In this document: positions 1 to 10,900 of the stretch, one piece after another
Numbering within the stretch: the first letter of the stretch is position 1
Layout of the letters: every line of letters begins with the position of its first letter
NCBI GenBank assembly: GCA_023433945.1
Contig: JAEYTP010000103.1
Location: 1-37,525, forward strand
Origin: Bacillota bacterium
Lineage (GTDB): Bacteria > Bacillota > Clostridia > Acetivibrionales > DSM-1351
DNA length: 37,525 nt
Direction: 5' to 3'
Position numbers and translations under genes: made by a program
Notes under the pieces: model-generated
Database searches by the model: none
What the model was told of the DNA's origin: nothing
What the model saw: only the letters and a program-made list of their open reading frames with translations

Positions 1-2
1 TT

Positions 3-221
3 GATAAAAATTCATATAACGCTTCTCAATATAATACCAGCTTGGATAATATGTTTTCTTACCTTACAACAGGCGAAATATGTGATTTAGCCAGAGAATC
101 AATCCCAGATGATAAAGATTTTCACCTCTTCATTGCTCAATGCTATGACAAGGCTAGATATTCTGCTTCTGTGCCTACAAAAGAGGAAATCACCGTAATT
201 GAAGCGAGGATTAAGCCGTAA
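3..221 (+). CDS. C-terminal fragment of an unidentified protein, possibly DUF4129-like
   Basis: The reading frame is open from the window edge to TAA at 219-221 (72 codons); the start lies outside the window. The tail contains E-I-C-D-L-A-R followed, about 12 residues later, by F-H-L-F-I-A-Q-C-Y-D-K-A-R-Y-S and an acidic T-K-E-E segment. The pattern of a Tyr-x-x-Ala-Arg-Tyr-Ser helix near the C-terminus recalls the DUF4129 domain that ends many transglutaminase-like membrane proteins of Firmicutes. That family call is an inference from a short stretch and could be wrong. The gene is not obviously in one operon with the surface-protein genes downstream, because about 400 bp and a hairpin separate them. 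Confidence 0.5.
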   Translation, partial: DKNSYNASQYNTSLDNMFSYLTTGEICDLARESIPDDKDFHLFIAQCYDKARYSASVPTKEEITVIEARIKP

Positions 222-345
222 CAAACAAGGGTGTAGTGCATTTTTCATGCTATTTTTAAACTCATATCCAACTACTTTGAAAGCAGCCTTATCCATTTTT
301 GTCAGGTTAAAAGAGTGCTGCGAAACAATAAATTAATTCCATATA

Positions 346-374
346 TTGACATTATATCGAAGTATTGATAATAT
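346..374 (+). promoter_or_regulatory. Possible sigma-A promoter in the 414-bp gap before the SLH gene
   Basis: A perfect TTGACA (346-351) is followed after 17 bp by TAATAT (369-374), a 4/6 match; GATAAT at 367-372 is an alternative with a short 15-bp spacer. If used, the transcript would carry a leader of about 250 nt with the nested hairpins at 442-510. The rest of the gap 222-635 is AT-rich and shows no gene. Confidence 0.3.
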
Positions 375-441
375 TTCATTATTGGCAAATCTTTTTCAAT
401 TCTATTTAATACTCTGAGGGATTTTTTTTATGTAATATAAA

Positions 442-510
442 TGCATTGGTTTCAGGTTACATTAACCAAAAGCAATGCTTTGGTTATTTTTCAATTTTCA
501 AAACCAATGC
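442..510 (+). repeat. Nested inverted repeats in the leader of the SLH gene
   Basis: The outer arms TGCATTGGTTT (442-452) and AAACCAATGCA (500-510) are perfect 11-bp complements. Between them sits an inner hairpin AACCAAA (464-470) / TTTGGTT (479-485). The outer 5' arm could also pair partly with the inner 5' arm region, so two alternative folds are possible. No known riboswitch core was recognised. Confidence 0.6.
464..491 (+). terminator. Terminator-like or attenuator-like inner hairpin
   Basis: A 7-bp stem (464-470 with 479-485) with an 8-nt loop is followed by a short T tract (486-491). The stem is AT-rich, so termination would be weak. It may end the upstream gene or act as an attenuator in the SLH-gene leader. 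Confidence 0.35.
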
Positions 511-635
511 AAGCCTTGTTTATTAGGTATTAGCTTACTAGATATAGCTAAAAAAGTTTATATCTAGGAACTGTACAACTTATTTTTAATAATGGTAGTT
601 AAAACTTCTTACTAAAATAGAAAAGGATGACGATT

Positions 636-2150
636 ATGAAAAATAAATTAATGAAATTATGTTCACTTTTTCTCATTTTTTGTACTCTTTTAGGTTTTAC
701 TTTTATTGATATATTTGCAGTGGATTCACGTAATGCAAATGAAGAAAGCACTATTACTGGTAGTGTGAACAATGTGAATAAAGGTAATGCTTATGACCAG
801 AATGAGAATAGCACTAATGTTGGAGCAGTCCAGAATGATGAAGAAAGCACTACGACTGGCATGAGGATGCAGCCCTTGATGGACAAGTGCAAAGCCCTAA
901 CCACTACTGATATTTCAACCCAGGCTTCAAAGTTTACCGATATTTCAAAGCACTGGGCAAAGGTAGATATTGCAACATTGATTTGTTTGGAAATTGTAAG
1001 CGGTGTAGGAGGTAACAAGTTTGCACCAAATGACACATTGACAGTTGAGCAGCTTATAAAGTACATAATTAAGTCAATGGGATATAAGGTTGAAGAAACT
1101 ATGGGTACATATTGGGCAAAGCCATATATACAACTTGCTCTTGATGAAGGGCTAATCACAGAGGGAGAATACAAGACGTACAACGTGCCAATCACTAGAG
1201 AGCAAATGGCAAAGCTTTTATACAACACAGCAATGAGAGTGGACAAAGACCCATACAATGCTGACCTATTTGCGTACTATACCAAAGCTATTAAGGACTA
1301 TAATACAGTAGGCAATAGCTATAAGCAATCAGTACTTGCTTCATACACTATGGGGCTTCTTGCAGGGGATTCTTCAAGCAAGTTTAACCCAAAGAGTAAC
1401 CTAACAAGGGCAGAGGGAGCAACAGTAATAGTAAGGCTTATAGACAAGACAAAAAGGAACAAAGTGCCAACTCCTTCTGAGGTAAGCATTGACTTTAAGA
1501 ATCCAGAGTTGAATGAAGCTTTGTTTAATGATTCTGATAAAAAAATTGATAAAATAGAATCTGGAAAACAGCTTCACCTTAATATGAATGATGTACCAAT
1601 GGAAGAACTCTTCTATGTTTACAAAGCTATGTCTGACAATAAAAGCTTAATTACTGGTGGCTATCCTATTGTTTTATATAATGAAAATAAGAATAATATG
1701 TGGACAGGTTGGTTTGCTATACAGGAATCAGCAAATAAATTCCTTTTTGATGATTATCAAGGAATAGTTATACCAAGTCAGATGTTCAGTGTGTGTACAG
1801 ATAAGATTTTTAAGAAAGCCTCCGAGGAAGAAAATTTAGGAGATAATGAGCATGGCAATTTGTATCGTGTATCTTCTTATGATGCTGCAAGCTATGATAA
1901 GTATCTCAAAAACTATACCTATGAGATTATGAAGGTATGGTTTGGTAATGACTATACAAAGGCAAAGGCATTACATGACAAGTACCTCAAAATGACAATA
2001 AATTGTGACCCATATGATTTTGAAATAGTATACCTTAATGGGAGGCAAGTCATTTTTGCAGGTGGACAGGCTAGTGCCGGAAGTCCTGTATTTTCAATGG
2101 ATATATGGGCAAAGGGTTATATAGCAAAAAATAACTTACTTAAGTGGTAA
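636..2150 (+). CDS. Secreted protein with three SLH domains
   Basis: The predicted 504-residue protein has a signal peptide (residues 1 to about 28, short basic start, hydrophobic core, Ala-Val-Asp near the cleavage site). A Ser/Thr/Asn-rich linker with imperfect E-S-T-x-T-G repeats follows. Three S-layer homology repeats lie at roughly 99-150, 157-207 and 215-275, with the typical F-x-D-I-x-x-H-W-A, F-x-P-x-x-x-L-T and I-T-R-E-Q-M-A features. SLH domains bind secondary cell-wall polymer, so it should sit on the outer wall. Residues 280-504 form a domain I do not recognise. ATG 636 is preferred over ATG 627 because AGGA lies 8 bp upstream of 636, while 627 overlaps that RBS. The next gene starts 33 bp after the stop, so the pair is probably co-transcribed and may form one surface complex (inference). 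Confidence 0.85.
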   Translation: MKNKLMKLCSLFLIFCTLLGFTFIDIFAVDSRNANEESTITGSVNNVNKGNAYDQNENSTNVGAVQNDEESTTTGMRMQPLMDKCKALTTTDISTQASKFTDISKHWAKVDIATLICLEIVSGVGGNKFAPNDTLTVEQLIKYIIKSMGYKVEETMGTYWAKPYIQLALDEGLITEGEYKTYNVPITREQMAKLLYNTAMRVDKDPYNADLFAYYTKAIKDYNTVGNSYKQSVLASYTMGLLAGDSSSKFNPKSNLTRAEGATVIVRLIDKTKRNKVPTPSEVSIDFKNPELNEALFNDSDKKIDKIESGKQLHLNMNDVPMEELFYVYKAMSDNKSLITGGYPIVLYNENKNNMWTGWFAIQESANKFLFDDYQGIVIPSQMFSVCTDKIFKKASEEENLGDNEHGNLYRVSSYDAASYDKYLKNYTYEIMKVWFGNDYTKAKALHDKYLKMTINCDPYDFEIVYLNGRQVIFAGGQASAGSPVFSMDIWAKGYIAKNNLLKW

Positions 2151-2183
2151 CTGAAAAACCATATGAAAGGTGTGAAAGTAACT

Positions 2184-5100
2184 ATGGCAAGAAGAGAAGG
2201 AAGATACCAAAGATTTTTAAGGGAAAGACGTAAAAAAATGATTAAAAACACAACTCATATAACAGTTATAGCATGGATACTAATAGTATCCATGCTTATT
2301 CCTACTTTAACAGCTTTTGCATCTCAGCAGACTACTGGACAGTATGAGACAGGGGTAAGTGGAGTAGCAAACTTTGCAAACGGGGATGGAGGAAAGTACT
2401 ATGAAATAATAAAGGACCAGTTGCCGTTGGCTACAAATGGTCAACCTGCTCCCAAAAGCATAACAATAAATATATCAGGTAAATCAACTACCTTGTATCT
2501 AAACTACTGGCTATGGTCCAAGAAACAGCTTGTAGTGTATGGAGATTATACCAAGGTATCAAATAACAACTTTATGTGTGGTACTGCCCCTAGAAATGAC
2601 AACGGAACACCTATTATAACTGAAAATTCAGGATTCTATAAGGTTAGTCTTAATTCTGTAGTGTGTCAAAGGCATGGTAGGACTTGCTCTCATAAGAATA
2701 GCGACAACACTATAAGAGGCGAGTGGGAGTACCATGGCTATGATGTAAGTGGAAATAAATTCTCCAATCAGCCCTACATTGGTCAGGGTGCTCAAGTAAA
2801 TATGAAGCAGCTTGCACTAAAGGATTGGGTCAAAAATCCATGGGAAACAAAGTGGAAGATACTATACCCTGATAAGTATGCACCAATGAGTACATTTAAT
2901 GATTATGCTATAAACCCCCCAGCAACAAGTAGTACAAAAGCCGAAAACACAAAAACTTGGATAGCAAAAAGCATGATTCCAATGTCAGAAAAAGCAAATA
3001 ACCCTATGGTATACTCTGTAGATGGCACAGATCCCGAAGTATACAGATACCTCAATGTAATGCAAAATCCAACCACGCACAACTCCGGTTCGGGTAGAAT
3101 GTATCATAAGAGTCTTAATGATGGAAAACTATATTATTATACCTTCAATATTCCAGTTATAGATATTAAGGCCATAGAAAGGACCGAAACTGATATACCT
3201 GTTATAACGTTGCCTAAAAATGTACCACTTGATAGCAAGTATGCAGACGAGGAACAAAATATTACTGTAAGTGTTAGAGCTACATACAAGGATGAAGAAC
3301 ATAGACATTCCGAACCCGAAAAGCAAGAATATTATACAAGAGAGGACTTGGTAAGTTGGAATATTTCAGCTAATATTAAGGAACTAGGCATTACCCTGTC
3401 AGAACCTAAATTACGCCATCTCAATACGAATAACAATTATATTGAAACTCAATTTACTTTTAAAGTTAAGAACTCTGCCCTTAATAAGCTGAGGGATTCA
3501 AAGGGTAATATTACTATTACTAGTGTTGCTAGTGCAAAGCCAACATTGTACCAAAATGTACCAGGGAAAGTCGCTTCAGCAAGTAAAACAGGTACAATTT
3601 TAGATAACACTGACAAAGGAAGTGTAACAGTATTTTATAAAGTAAAAAATGGTGAGCTATTAGCTAAAGAGCAGCATGACGATCTATCATTTGGTAAGTA
3701 CACATATAAAGCAAGAACTTTTACTAATTGTACGTTGATAGGTGAGTCTGAGAAAACAATTACCTTAACAGAGCAAAATAGTACACAAGTAGTAACCTTT
3801 GAATATGAAAAACCGCCTATTAAAACCATTACTATTCCTACTCTAGAAATAAGAAATAATATAGGCGAGATTGCCTTTGATGGGATACCATTTACAGATG
3901 TAAGCGATAGTACAGATATGAGCAACGTTACAGACAGAAGTGTATATGTTAATGGTGTATGGGTAAATGATTCTGAGTTCTTTAGTGGTAAATATACCTT
4001 TAATGCTACCACTGACAAGAACGGCTACTTTGCTAAGATAGATGTTGTGTACAAAATTGATACCGATAATATACAGTCATCGGGATATACGCAAGAAGAG
4101 CTTTCAGTAATTAAATCGGGGATACCATCAACATATAAATCCTCGGAATATGTTTATGTATATCCCACAAAGCCAAACGCAAGCTTTAAATTAAGCTCTA
4201 ATAGCTTTAAACAGAACAGAATTATTACTGCAACTGATACCTCAGTACAATCTAATATCGCCCTTGTAATGGACAGATACCCATTAAAGACTACTTCTGA
4301 TGCGTACAGGTGGACTTTAGACGGTGCAATAGTGGGTGATGGAAGTACAGATATATCTAAGATATTAATGTATAAGGATGTAGGCTCTTACTCTATTACA
4401 TTGCAAGTACAGAACGTATTAGGAAAATGGTCAGACCCCTATACAGTAGAATTTCAAGTATTAGAGGATTATAAGCCAAACATTGAAGTAAACCTTAACG
4501 AAAGTGTTATTACTAGAAATGATGCTATGACAGCGTTCCACTATGATATTAACAGTACTGATGGAGATAAGATACAATCTAGTACTATTGAGTTATGGCA
4601 TGACTCAGATGGTGATGAAGTTGTAGATAAAAAGATAAAGGAATGGAATGGACTTGGAGATAATGGCATTTGCGAAATGTCAGATTTCCCATCCTATGTA
4701 CCTACTAAGCTAGGGCTATATAAGTATATTATTACTGCAAAAGAGGAATTCGTAGGGGTAGAAGGGCAAGAAACTATAGCAAGCAAGATAACGGATGCAG
4801 ACAAAAAGACAAATAGCTATGAAGTAGATTTTTGGGTAGAGAACTATGTTCCACTATCAGACCTTTATATTGATGCTCCAATTGTAAGACCAAATGTTGA
4901 TATGCTTGTCATGTTAGATAAAAACCTAGCAGACAGCAAGAGAACAAGCATCATGGATTCTAGAGTAAATATGGAAAACACTCTGCTAAGGGAAAACATT
5001 ATACCAAGTGTACGAACCTGGGATATGAAAACCTATATATATGAGCAGGGTGCTTCAACTACAGTTAATACAGGTACATCATTTCCACCGGATACAACAA

Positions 5101-7739
5101 GTTATTCAAGCAATGGATATTCGGGAACATTGAATCGGACAAGTTATTCTGATAATGGGGGATTAGTTGATTTTGGTACTTGGAAAAGCGAAGTAAAAAC
5201 TCGACCTTACTATACATCATTTATTGGTTATGTAACTTGGACTTATACCTACAATGGTAGCAGTTGGAATAGAGATAGTACAGGAACTAATATAGAGGGT
5301 AGCTATCCCCAAACTGTAACAGATCCAGATGGATATACTGGAACAGCTTATTATTATTATGATGGAGCAGGTGCATCATATGGTGGCTCAGCTCCGTTAA
5401 ACCCGAAGAAAGGAGACTCATATTCGGTAACAACACCACACTATGCACATGCCTCTGGAACACTATATAAAACAGAAACATATTGGGTTTCAAATATGCA
5501 ATGGGTATCTAACTATTACGGCTACTATAGCGGAACAATATATAAATATGTAAGACAGCCATATACAGACCCATGGAGAAGTAGTAGCAGCAAATATATT
5601 TTATACGTCAGTGATGGCAATATAAACGAATTAGCAGACTTTAATGCAACAATAGCCAAAGCTGATGCAAAGATAATACTTGCAGGAACCCCAAGCATAC
5701 AGGACCAATGCACAAGAGAATCATTATTTATAGATGTAACAGGAAAAACAACAGAACAGATATTGCAAGAAGCCTTAGCTTTTGTATCGAGGGAAACACC
5801 GGATATTGAAAATATCTATATTCTGCAAGGACAGTCATTTAACCTTAATGTTGGTGAAATGGATATAGACGGAGATAATATTATAGATAAAGAATTCCAA
5901 TATGTACATGATTCAGCGTTCTTTGACAATCCAACAGGGATAGAACCAGGAACCCAACCAATATATAGTGAAACAACAGGTTGGACTACAGCAATTAAGA
6001 ATTCATTTAATAATGTAGGCAAGTATTCCATTTATAGGCGTGTAAAAGACTTGCCTGATGACCCACTAGGAGATAAGTACGCCGCATATAGTGGTTCTAC
6101 GAGAGTAGATGTAATAGTTCACAGAAAACCTATAGCATTAGCAACGTTGGATTGGGACTTTAATTCAGCTAGTAATAACTACAAAACAACCTGGGTAGAC
6201 AAAAGCTATGACCTAGACCATCAATACAGTGATGCAAATAAGGGAATAACCGAAAGAAAGATTATGTGGCAAAAAGACGGTGGAGAATGGAATTATACCA
6301 TACCTGATAATCTAAGCTCTGGAACATATAGGTTAAACTATTATGTTAAAGATATAGAAGGTGTATGGAGTGATCCTTGGGTATACAATTTTACACTAGC
6401 AGCATCACCACCAATGCAGTTTGAAGCAAAGTTAAGATCAGAAGATATCAAATTCAGAAACCCACCTAATCCGGTAACACTTCCAGCTAGTGAAAATCTC
6501 CAACCATATGACCTTTGGACAAGATATCCAACAAATCCTACATTAACAATGGCAATCTACGATAGTTCATCAAATCTTGCAAGTCCCATAAAAACAATCA
6601 ACTACTCCACTGAAACTGCGATGAAAATAGATAATGATATAAATTGGTATCCTGCAAGCTACACAATTCCAGCTATTCTAAAAGACGGTAACTACATTTT
6701 CAAAATCTCTGCCACGGGCAGTTCAACCACCCAAACGGTGCCCCCGCAGACGACCACCCAAAGCAAAACAGTGCAATTCCCTGTAACAGTGCTTACCCCA
6801 ATTAACCTAAAGGCAAATATTAACGGAAGTAGTGCAGATGCACTGATTACTACCGGACAGAAGGCATTATTCAATATTACTACATCAAAATATGTTAACA
6901 TAACGCAAATACAGTTTGAGGGCAAAACTTATACATCGTCTGCCGGGCAAATTAAACAGCTATCACAAGGAAGTTTGTATACTGGAGAGGGAGGACAATC
7001 TGACTCTAAAACATGGGCATTAGAAGTGGACATTCCTGCAACAGTGTATACTAGTGATAAGAACGGAGTAGCATATTTTAAAGCACTTCTTCCATCAGGC
7101 AAGGAGGAGAATACAAGTGTAAATTATACAATAAAAACCATTATGGCAGATAATTTTAATATTACAAGCATTCTTGACATAGGCTGGAGAGACTTCTACT
7201 TCGATACATCCAAGAAGGTGGACATAAATGGCGACGGTATTTCAAGCGAATATATTAAAAGAGTGAACACAAGTATTGGCACATCTTCAATGCCAATAAA
7301 TTATTATGGACTTATTGGATACTCCAAAAGGTTTGTTAAAGCAGGCTATAAAATAAAGGGCAGCATAAAAATTCTGGGTAACCCAGATAGTGCAAGCTTT
7401 AGAATAAACTATTTTTCAGGAGGGAAGAAATGCTCTGAAGTAGTACCATTACACCAGCAAGCACAAGTTCCATATAGTGCAGAGGGGACACAAACTCAGG
7501 GGGGCGGAACACATGCTTCTACAGATGAAAATGCTTCTACATATACCTTTGAATGGATAGTACCTTTGGATACAGATAGAAGGTCATTTGTAGCGTTTGA
7601 TTTAGTAATGAAAAGAGGCGGAATTACTTATGGGAATGAAAGGTGGCTGGATAATTGGGACTATCGCAATACAGAAAAGAACGTACTATACATTGACGGC
7701 AGCGCACTTGATGATTTATCTTTTGTTCAGGAACAGTAA
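2184..7739 (+). CDS. Giant secreted multidomain surface protein (1,851 aa)
   Basis: The N-terminus has a long basic region, a hydrophobic core and an Ala-Phe-Ala-Ser site near residue 46, so it is likely secreted. Recognisable pieces are a MucBP-like domain (about 470-541), PKD-like beta domains (about 687-760 and weaker ones near 1279 and 1362-1405), and three Asp-rich calcium-type loops of the form D-x-D-G-D (near 805, 1226 and 1678). Two strand-like stretches typical of a von Willebrand A fold (V-D-M-L-V-M-L-D-K near 904; Y-I-L-Y-V-S-D-G near 1137) are separated by a Tyr/Ser/Gly-rich insert (about 953-1135). No SLH or LPXTG anchor was seen. ATG 2184 has AAAGGTG 10 bp upstream; ATG 2163, seven codons earlier, has none. 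Its function is unknown; adhesion or display together with the SLH protein is plausible. Confidence 0.75.
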   Translation: MARREGRYQRFLRERRKKMIKNTTHITVIAWILIVSMLIPTLTAFASQQTTGQYETGVSGVANFANGDGGKYYEIIKDQLPLATNGQPAPKSITINISGKSTTLYLNYWLWSKKQLVVYGDYTKVSNNNFMCGTAPRNDNGTPIITENSGFYKVSLNSVVCQRHGRTCSHKNSDNTIRGEWEYHGYDVSGNKFSNQPYIGQGAQVNMKQLALKDWVKNPWETKWKILYPDKYAPMSTFNDYAINPPATSSTKAENTKTWIAKSMIPMSEKANNPMVYSVDGTDPEVYRYLNVMQNPTTHNSGSGRMYHKSLNDGKLYYYTFNIPVIDIKAIERTETDIPVITLPKNVPLDSKYADEEQNITVSVRATYKDEEHRHSEPEKQEYYTREDLVSWNISANIKELGITLSEPKLRHLNTNNNYIETQFTFKVKNSALNKLRDSKGNITITSVASAKPTLYQNVPGKVASASKTGTILDNTDKGSVTVFYKVKNGELLAKEQHDDLSFGKYTYKARTFTNCTLIGESEKTITLTEQNSTQVVTFEYEKPPIKTITIPTLEIRNNIGEIAFDGIPFTDVSDSTDMSNVTDRSVYVNGVWVNDSEFFSGKYTFNATTDKNGYFAKIDVVYKIDTDNIQSSGYTQEELSVIKSGIPSTYKSSEYVYVYPTKPNASFKLSSNSFKQNRIITATDTSVQSNIALVMDRYPLKTTSDAYRWTLDGAIVGDGSTDISKILMYKDVGSYSITLQVQNVLGKWSDPYTVEFQVLEDYKPNIEVNLNESVITRNDAMTAFHYDINSTDGDKIQSSTIELWHDSDGDEVVDKKIKEWNGLGDNGICEMSDFPSYVPTKLGLYKYIITAKEEFVGVEGQETIASKITDADKKTNSYEVDFWVENYVPLSDLYIDAPIVRPNVDMLVMLDKNLADSKRTSIMDSRVNMENTLLRENIIPSVRTWDMKTYIYEQGASTTVNTGTSFPPDTTSYSSNGYSGTLNRTSYSDNGGLVDFGTWKSEVKTRPYYTSFIGYVTWTYTYNGSSWNRDSTGTNIEGSYPQTVTDPDGYTGTAYYYYDGAGASYGGSAPLNPKKGDSYSVTTPHYAHASGTLYKTETYWVSNMQWVSNYYGYYSGTIYKYVRQPYTDPWRSSSSKYILYVSDGNINELADFNATIAKADAKIILAGTPSIQDQCTRESLFIDVTGKTTEQILQEALAFVSRETPDIENIYILQGQSFNLNVGEMDIDGDNIIDKEFQYVHDSAFFDNPTGIEPGTQPIYSETTGWTTAIKNSFNNVGKYSIYRRVKDLPDDPLGDKYAAYSGSTRVDVIVHRKPIALATLDWDFNSASNNYKTTWVDKSYDLDHQYSDANKGITERKIMWQKDGGEWNYTIPDNLSSGTYRLNYYVKDIEGVWSDPWVYNFTLAASPPMQFEAKLRSEDIKFRNPPNPVTLPASENLQPYDLWTRYPTNPTLTMAIYDSSSNLASPIKTINYSTETAMKIDNDINWYPASYTIPAILKDGNYIFKISATGSSTTQTVPPQTTTQSKTVQFPVTVLTPINLKANINGSSADALITTGQKALFNITTSKYVNITQIQFEGKTYTSSAGQIKQLSQGSLYTGEGGQSDSKTWALEVDIPATVYTSDKNGVAYFKALLPSGKEENTSVNYTIKTIMADNFNITSILDIGWRDFYFDTSKKVDINGDGISSEYIKRVNTSIGTSSMPINYYGLIGYSKRFVKAGYKIKGSIKILGNPDSASFRINYFSGGKKCSEVVPLHQQAQVPYSAEGTQTQGGGTHASTDENASTYTFEWIVPLDTDRRSFVAFDLVMKRGGITYGNERWLDNWDYRNTEKNVLYIDGSALDDLSFVQEQ

Positions 7740-7796
7740 ACTATTGTTGATAAAATCCTAAAGGCAGTAAACTAATATTGATAAAATCCCAAAGTA
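7735..7796 (+). repeat. 31-bp tandem duplication covering the stop codon of the giant surface gene
   Basis: Copies at 7735-7765 and 7766-7796 match at 26 of 31 positions. Both begin AGTAAACTA, so the first copy contains the TAA stop (7737-7739). The remaining gap to smc (7797-7932) is AT-rich, with a second loose repeat beginning ATTAACTAAA; no clear promoter was seen. Confidence 0.85.
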
Positions 7797-7932
7797 TGCT
7801 AAAATAAAAAGCATTGAATGATTAACTAAATAAAGTGTTTAGGATATAAACTAGGTTAAGTATTAACTAAACAAAAAAACACTAAACAATTAGAACATTA
7901 AAAATCAGCATTAGCTTATGCCGGGGTGAAAA

Positions 7933-10900
7933 ATGCATTTAAAGAAACTCGAAATTCAGGGATTTAAGTCCTTTGCGGATAAGATTTCATTAGACTTTAA
8001 TGAGGGTATTACCGCTGTTGTTGGACCAAATGGTAGTGGCAAAAGTAACATTGCGGATGCCGTCAGATGGGTACTAGGAGAACAGAGCGCCAAAACCTTA
8101 CGTGGTAGCAACATGCAGGATGTAATTTTTGCAGGTACTGAGCACAGAAAGCCTGTTGGCTTTGCGGAGGTTTCCCTTACTATAGACAATTCAGATAACT
8201 ATTTGCCAGTATCCTATAATGAAGTTACTGTAACTAGAAGAGTTTACCGTTCTGGAGAAAGTGAATACATGATAAACAAGACGTCATGTCGTCTTAAGGA
8301 CATACATGAGTTGTTTTTGGATACCGGTATTGGTAGAGACGGTTATTCTATTATAGGACAGGGTCGTGTTGACGAGATTCTCTCCACAAAGTCAGAGGAC
8401 AGGCGTCATATATTTGAAGAGGCTTCAGGAATCATGAAGTACAAGGTCAGAAAGCAGGAAGCGGAAAAAAAGCTTGAGCAGACTGAGCAGAATTTAGTTA
8501 GAATAAATGACATTATAAATGAACTTGAAAGCCAGTTAGAACCATTAAAGCTTCAATCGGATGCTGCAAAAAAATATTTATCTTTAAGAGAAAGCCTTAA
8601 GGAGCTTGAGATAAACGTATACCTTGATAGCTTGGATAAATTCAGAGAAAAAATCAAGGAATATGAGGGTATGCATAAAGACATAAAGGAAAATATTGAG
8701 GCAGAAGAAAGAAAGCTGCGTAATATTACTTTGCAGAATCAGCAAAAAAACGAGATGCTAAAAGAGCTTGACGATAAGATTACAGCCTCAAGAGACAAGT
8801 TCTATGTTATAGAAGCTAATCTGGAAAAATACAATTCTGAGATTAATTTGAACAAAGAGAAAATATCAAGCTACGAGCAAAATGTTGTTCGTCTTGATGG
8901 TGAGCTAAAAGAGGTTAATGACAAGCTTTTAGAGCTCAACAAGGAAGAAAAAACCAGGTCAACAAAGATTGAATACCTAAACAAGCAGTATGCTGATTTC
9001 TCAAAGAAATTGGAGAGTTATCAAGCACAGTTAGATGCTGTTCTTTTAACCCTCAATGAGAGTGAGCGTCATATTGAAATGCTCAAAGCTGGCATAATGG
9101 ACAAGCTGGACATTCAATCTGACAAGAAGACACAGATTAACAATGTAAAAAACCATATAGAAAATATTAAAAAGAGACAAAACTCTATTAGTAATGAAAT
9201 CTATACCTTAAAGCTTGAAAAAGATAAGGATAATATGAAAAAAGAAGACCTGTCTGAGAGCATAAGAAGTACTACTGGTCTTATTAGGCTTGGAAATGAA
9301 AAGCTATCCCAGCTCAATAATGAAAAGGAAGACTTCCTTAATACTATTTCAGACTTGGAAAAGCAGAATACGGCTATTAAAACAGATATTCAGGTAAAAA
9401 CCTCCCGCCACAGATTGCTTAACGACATGGAAAAATCCATGGAGGGTTATAGCAGAAGTGTTAAGGAGATAATGAATGTTTGCCGCCAATCACCTGATTT
9501 TGGCAGGGGAATACACGGTACTGTTGCACAGCTGTTAACGGTGGATAAGAGGTACGAGACTGCTATTGAAATGACTCTTGGGGGAGCATTACAAAATATT
9601 GTTGCCTCTTGCGAAGAAGATGCAAAAAAGGCTATCAATTATTTAAAGACAAATAGGCTGGGTAGAGCAACGTTTTTACCTATTACCTCAGTTAATGGAA
9701 AACGTCTTGATGATAATACCATTCAACGCTTGCAGTCAATGCAAGGTTTTTGTGGTATTGCTTCTGACCTGGTTGAATGCAATGAAAAGTATAAAGGCAT
9801 AGTCTTAAACCTTCTTGGTAAGGTTGCAGTGGTAGAAAATCTTGATGCGGGTATTGCAATTGCCAGGAAATTTGGATATTCCTTTAGAATTGTTACACTA
9901 GAGGGTGACATTCTGAGTACTAGTGGTTCCATGTCAGGTGGTAGCAGTGATACAAGAAGCTCGGGAATATTAAGCAGAGGAAGAGAGATTACAGAACTTG
10001 AACAGACAATTGCACAGCTTAAAAAAGAAGATGCCCGACTTGCCTTGAAGATTAATGAGGTGAGAGGTCTCCTTACTGAAATAGACAAGGAAATTTCAGA
10101 AGAAAGCTCAAAGCTTAGAGATAATGAGTTGGTTAAAACAAGGGATGAAAATCACCTTGCCATGATAGAAGAGAATATTAAGAAGACCAATGCAAAGATT
10201 GAAATGCTTATTGATGAAAAAGAGCATGCAAAGAAACAGGAGCTAGATACAATTAACGAACTCAAAAAATATGAGGACGAGCTGGCTGCTATAGAAAAGG
10301 ATGTTGCTGATACAAAGGCGATAATAGCAGAACATCAGGAAAAATTCAAATCCGACCAGTCGGTGAGAGATGAATTGCACGAATCCATTACAGACTTCAA
10401 GATTTCGGTAAATTCTATTGTCGAAAGCTTGCAGAGTGTAAATGAACATATGGAACGCATAAGTGGCGAGAAAGAATCACTACAAAGAAGCGTTACTAGA
10501 AAAGAGCACGAAAAGCAGAAGGCGAATAGTGAGATTATATCCCTCAATCAATCTATTGTTGGCATAGAAGCAGCAATAAAGAACCTTGAGACAGAAAAAA
10601 CGGGCAAGACTTTAGAAATAGACAGGCTGCAGGAAGAGAAAAGGGTGCTTGAAGAAGAAGCCTCCGACTTTATTGAAAAACTCAATTCAGTCAATAAAAC
10701 AATACTTTTGCTTCAGGAAGAGTATAATAGAATTGATGTAAAAAATACTAAGATCGAAGCAGAAATGAAGGTTATTCAAGATAGAATGTGGGATGAGTAT
10801 GAACTTACCTACACAAATGCTGCTGAACTTAAAAAAGACATTGGCAGTATACCTCAAGCCCAGAAGAATATCACTGATTATAGAAATCAGATAAAACAGC

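Noticed and set aside
99..296. 65-residue minus-strand frame at the window start
   Set aside because: It overlaps the plus-strand gene tail, shows no recognisable domain, and is probably chance.
791..1258. 155-residue frame antisense to the SLH gene
   Set aside because: It lies wholly inside a well-supported gene; the sense frame has a signal peptide and three SLH repeats.
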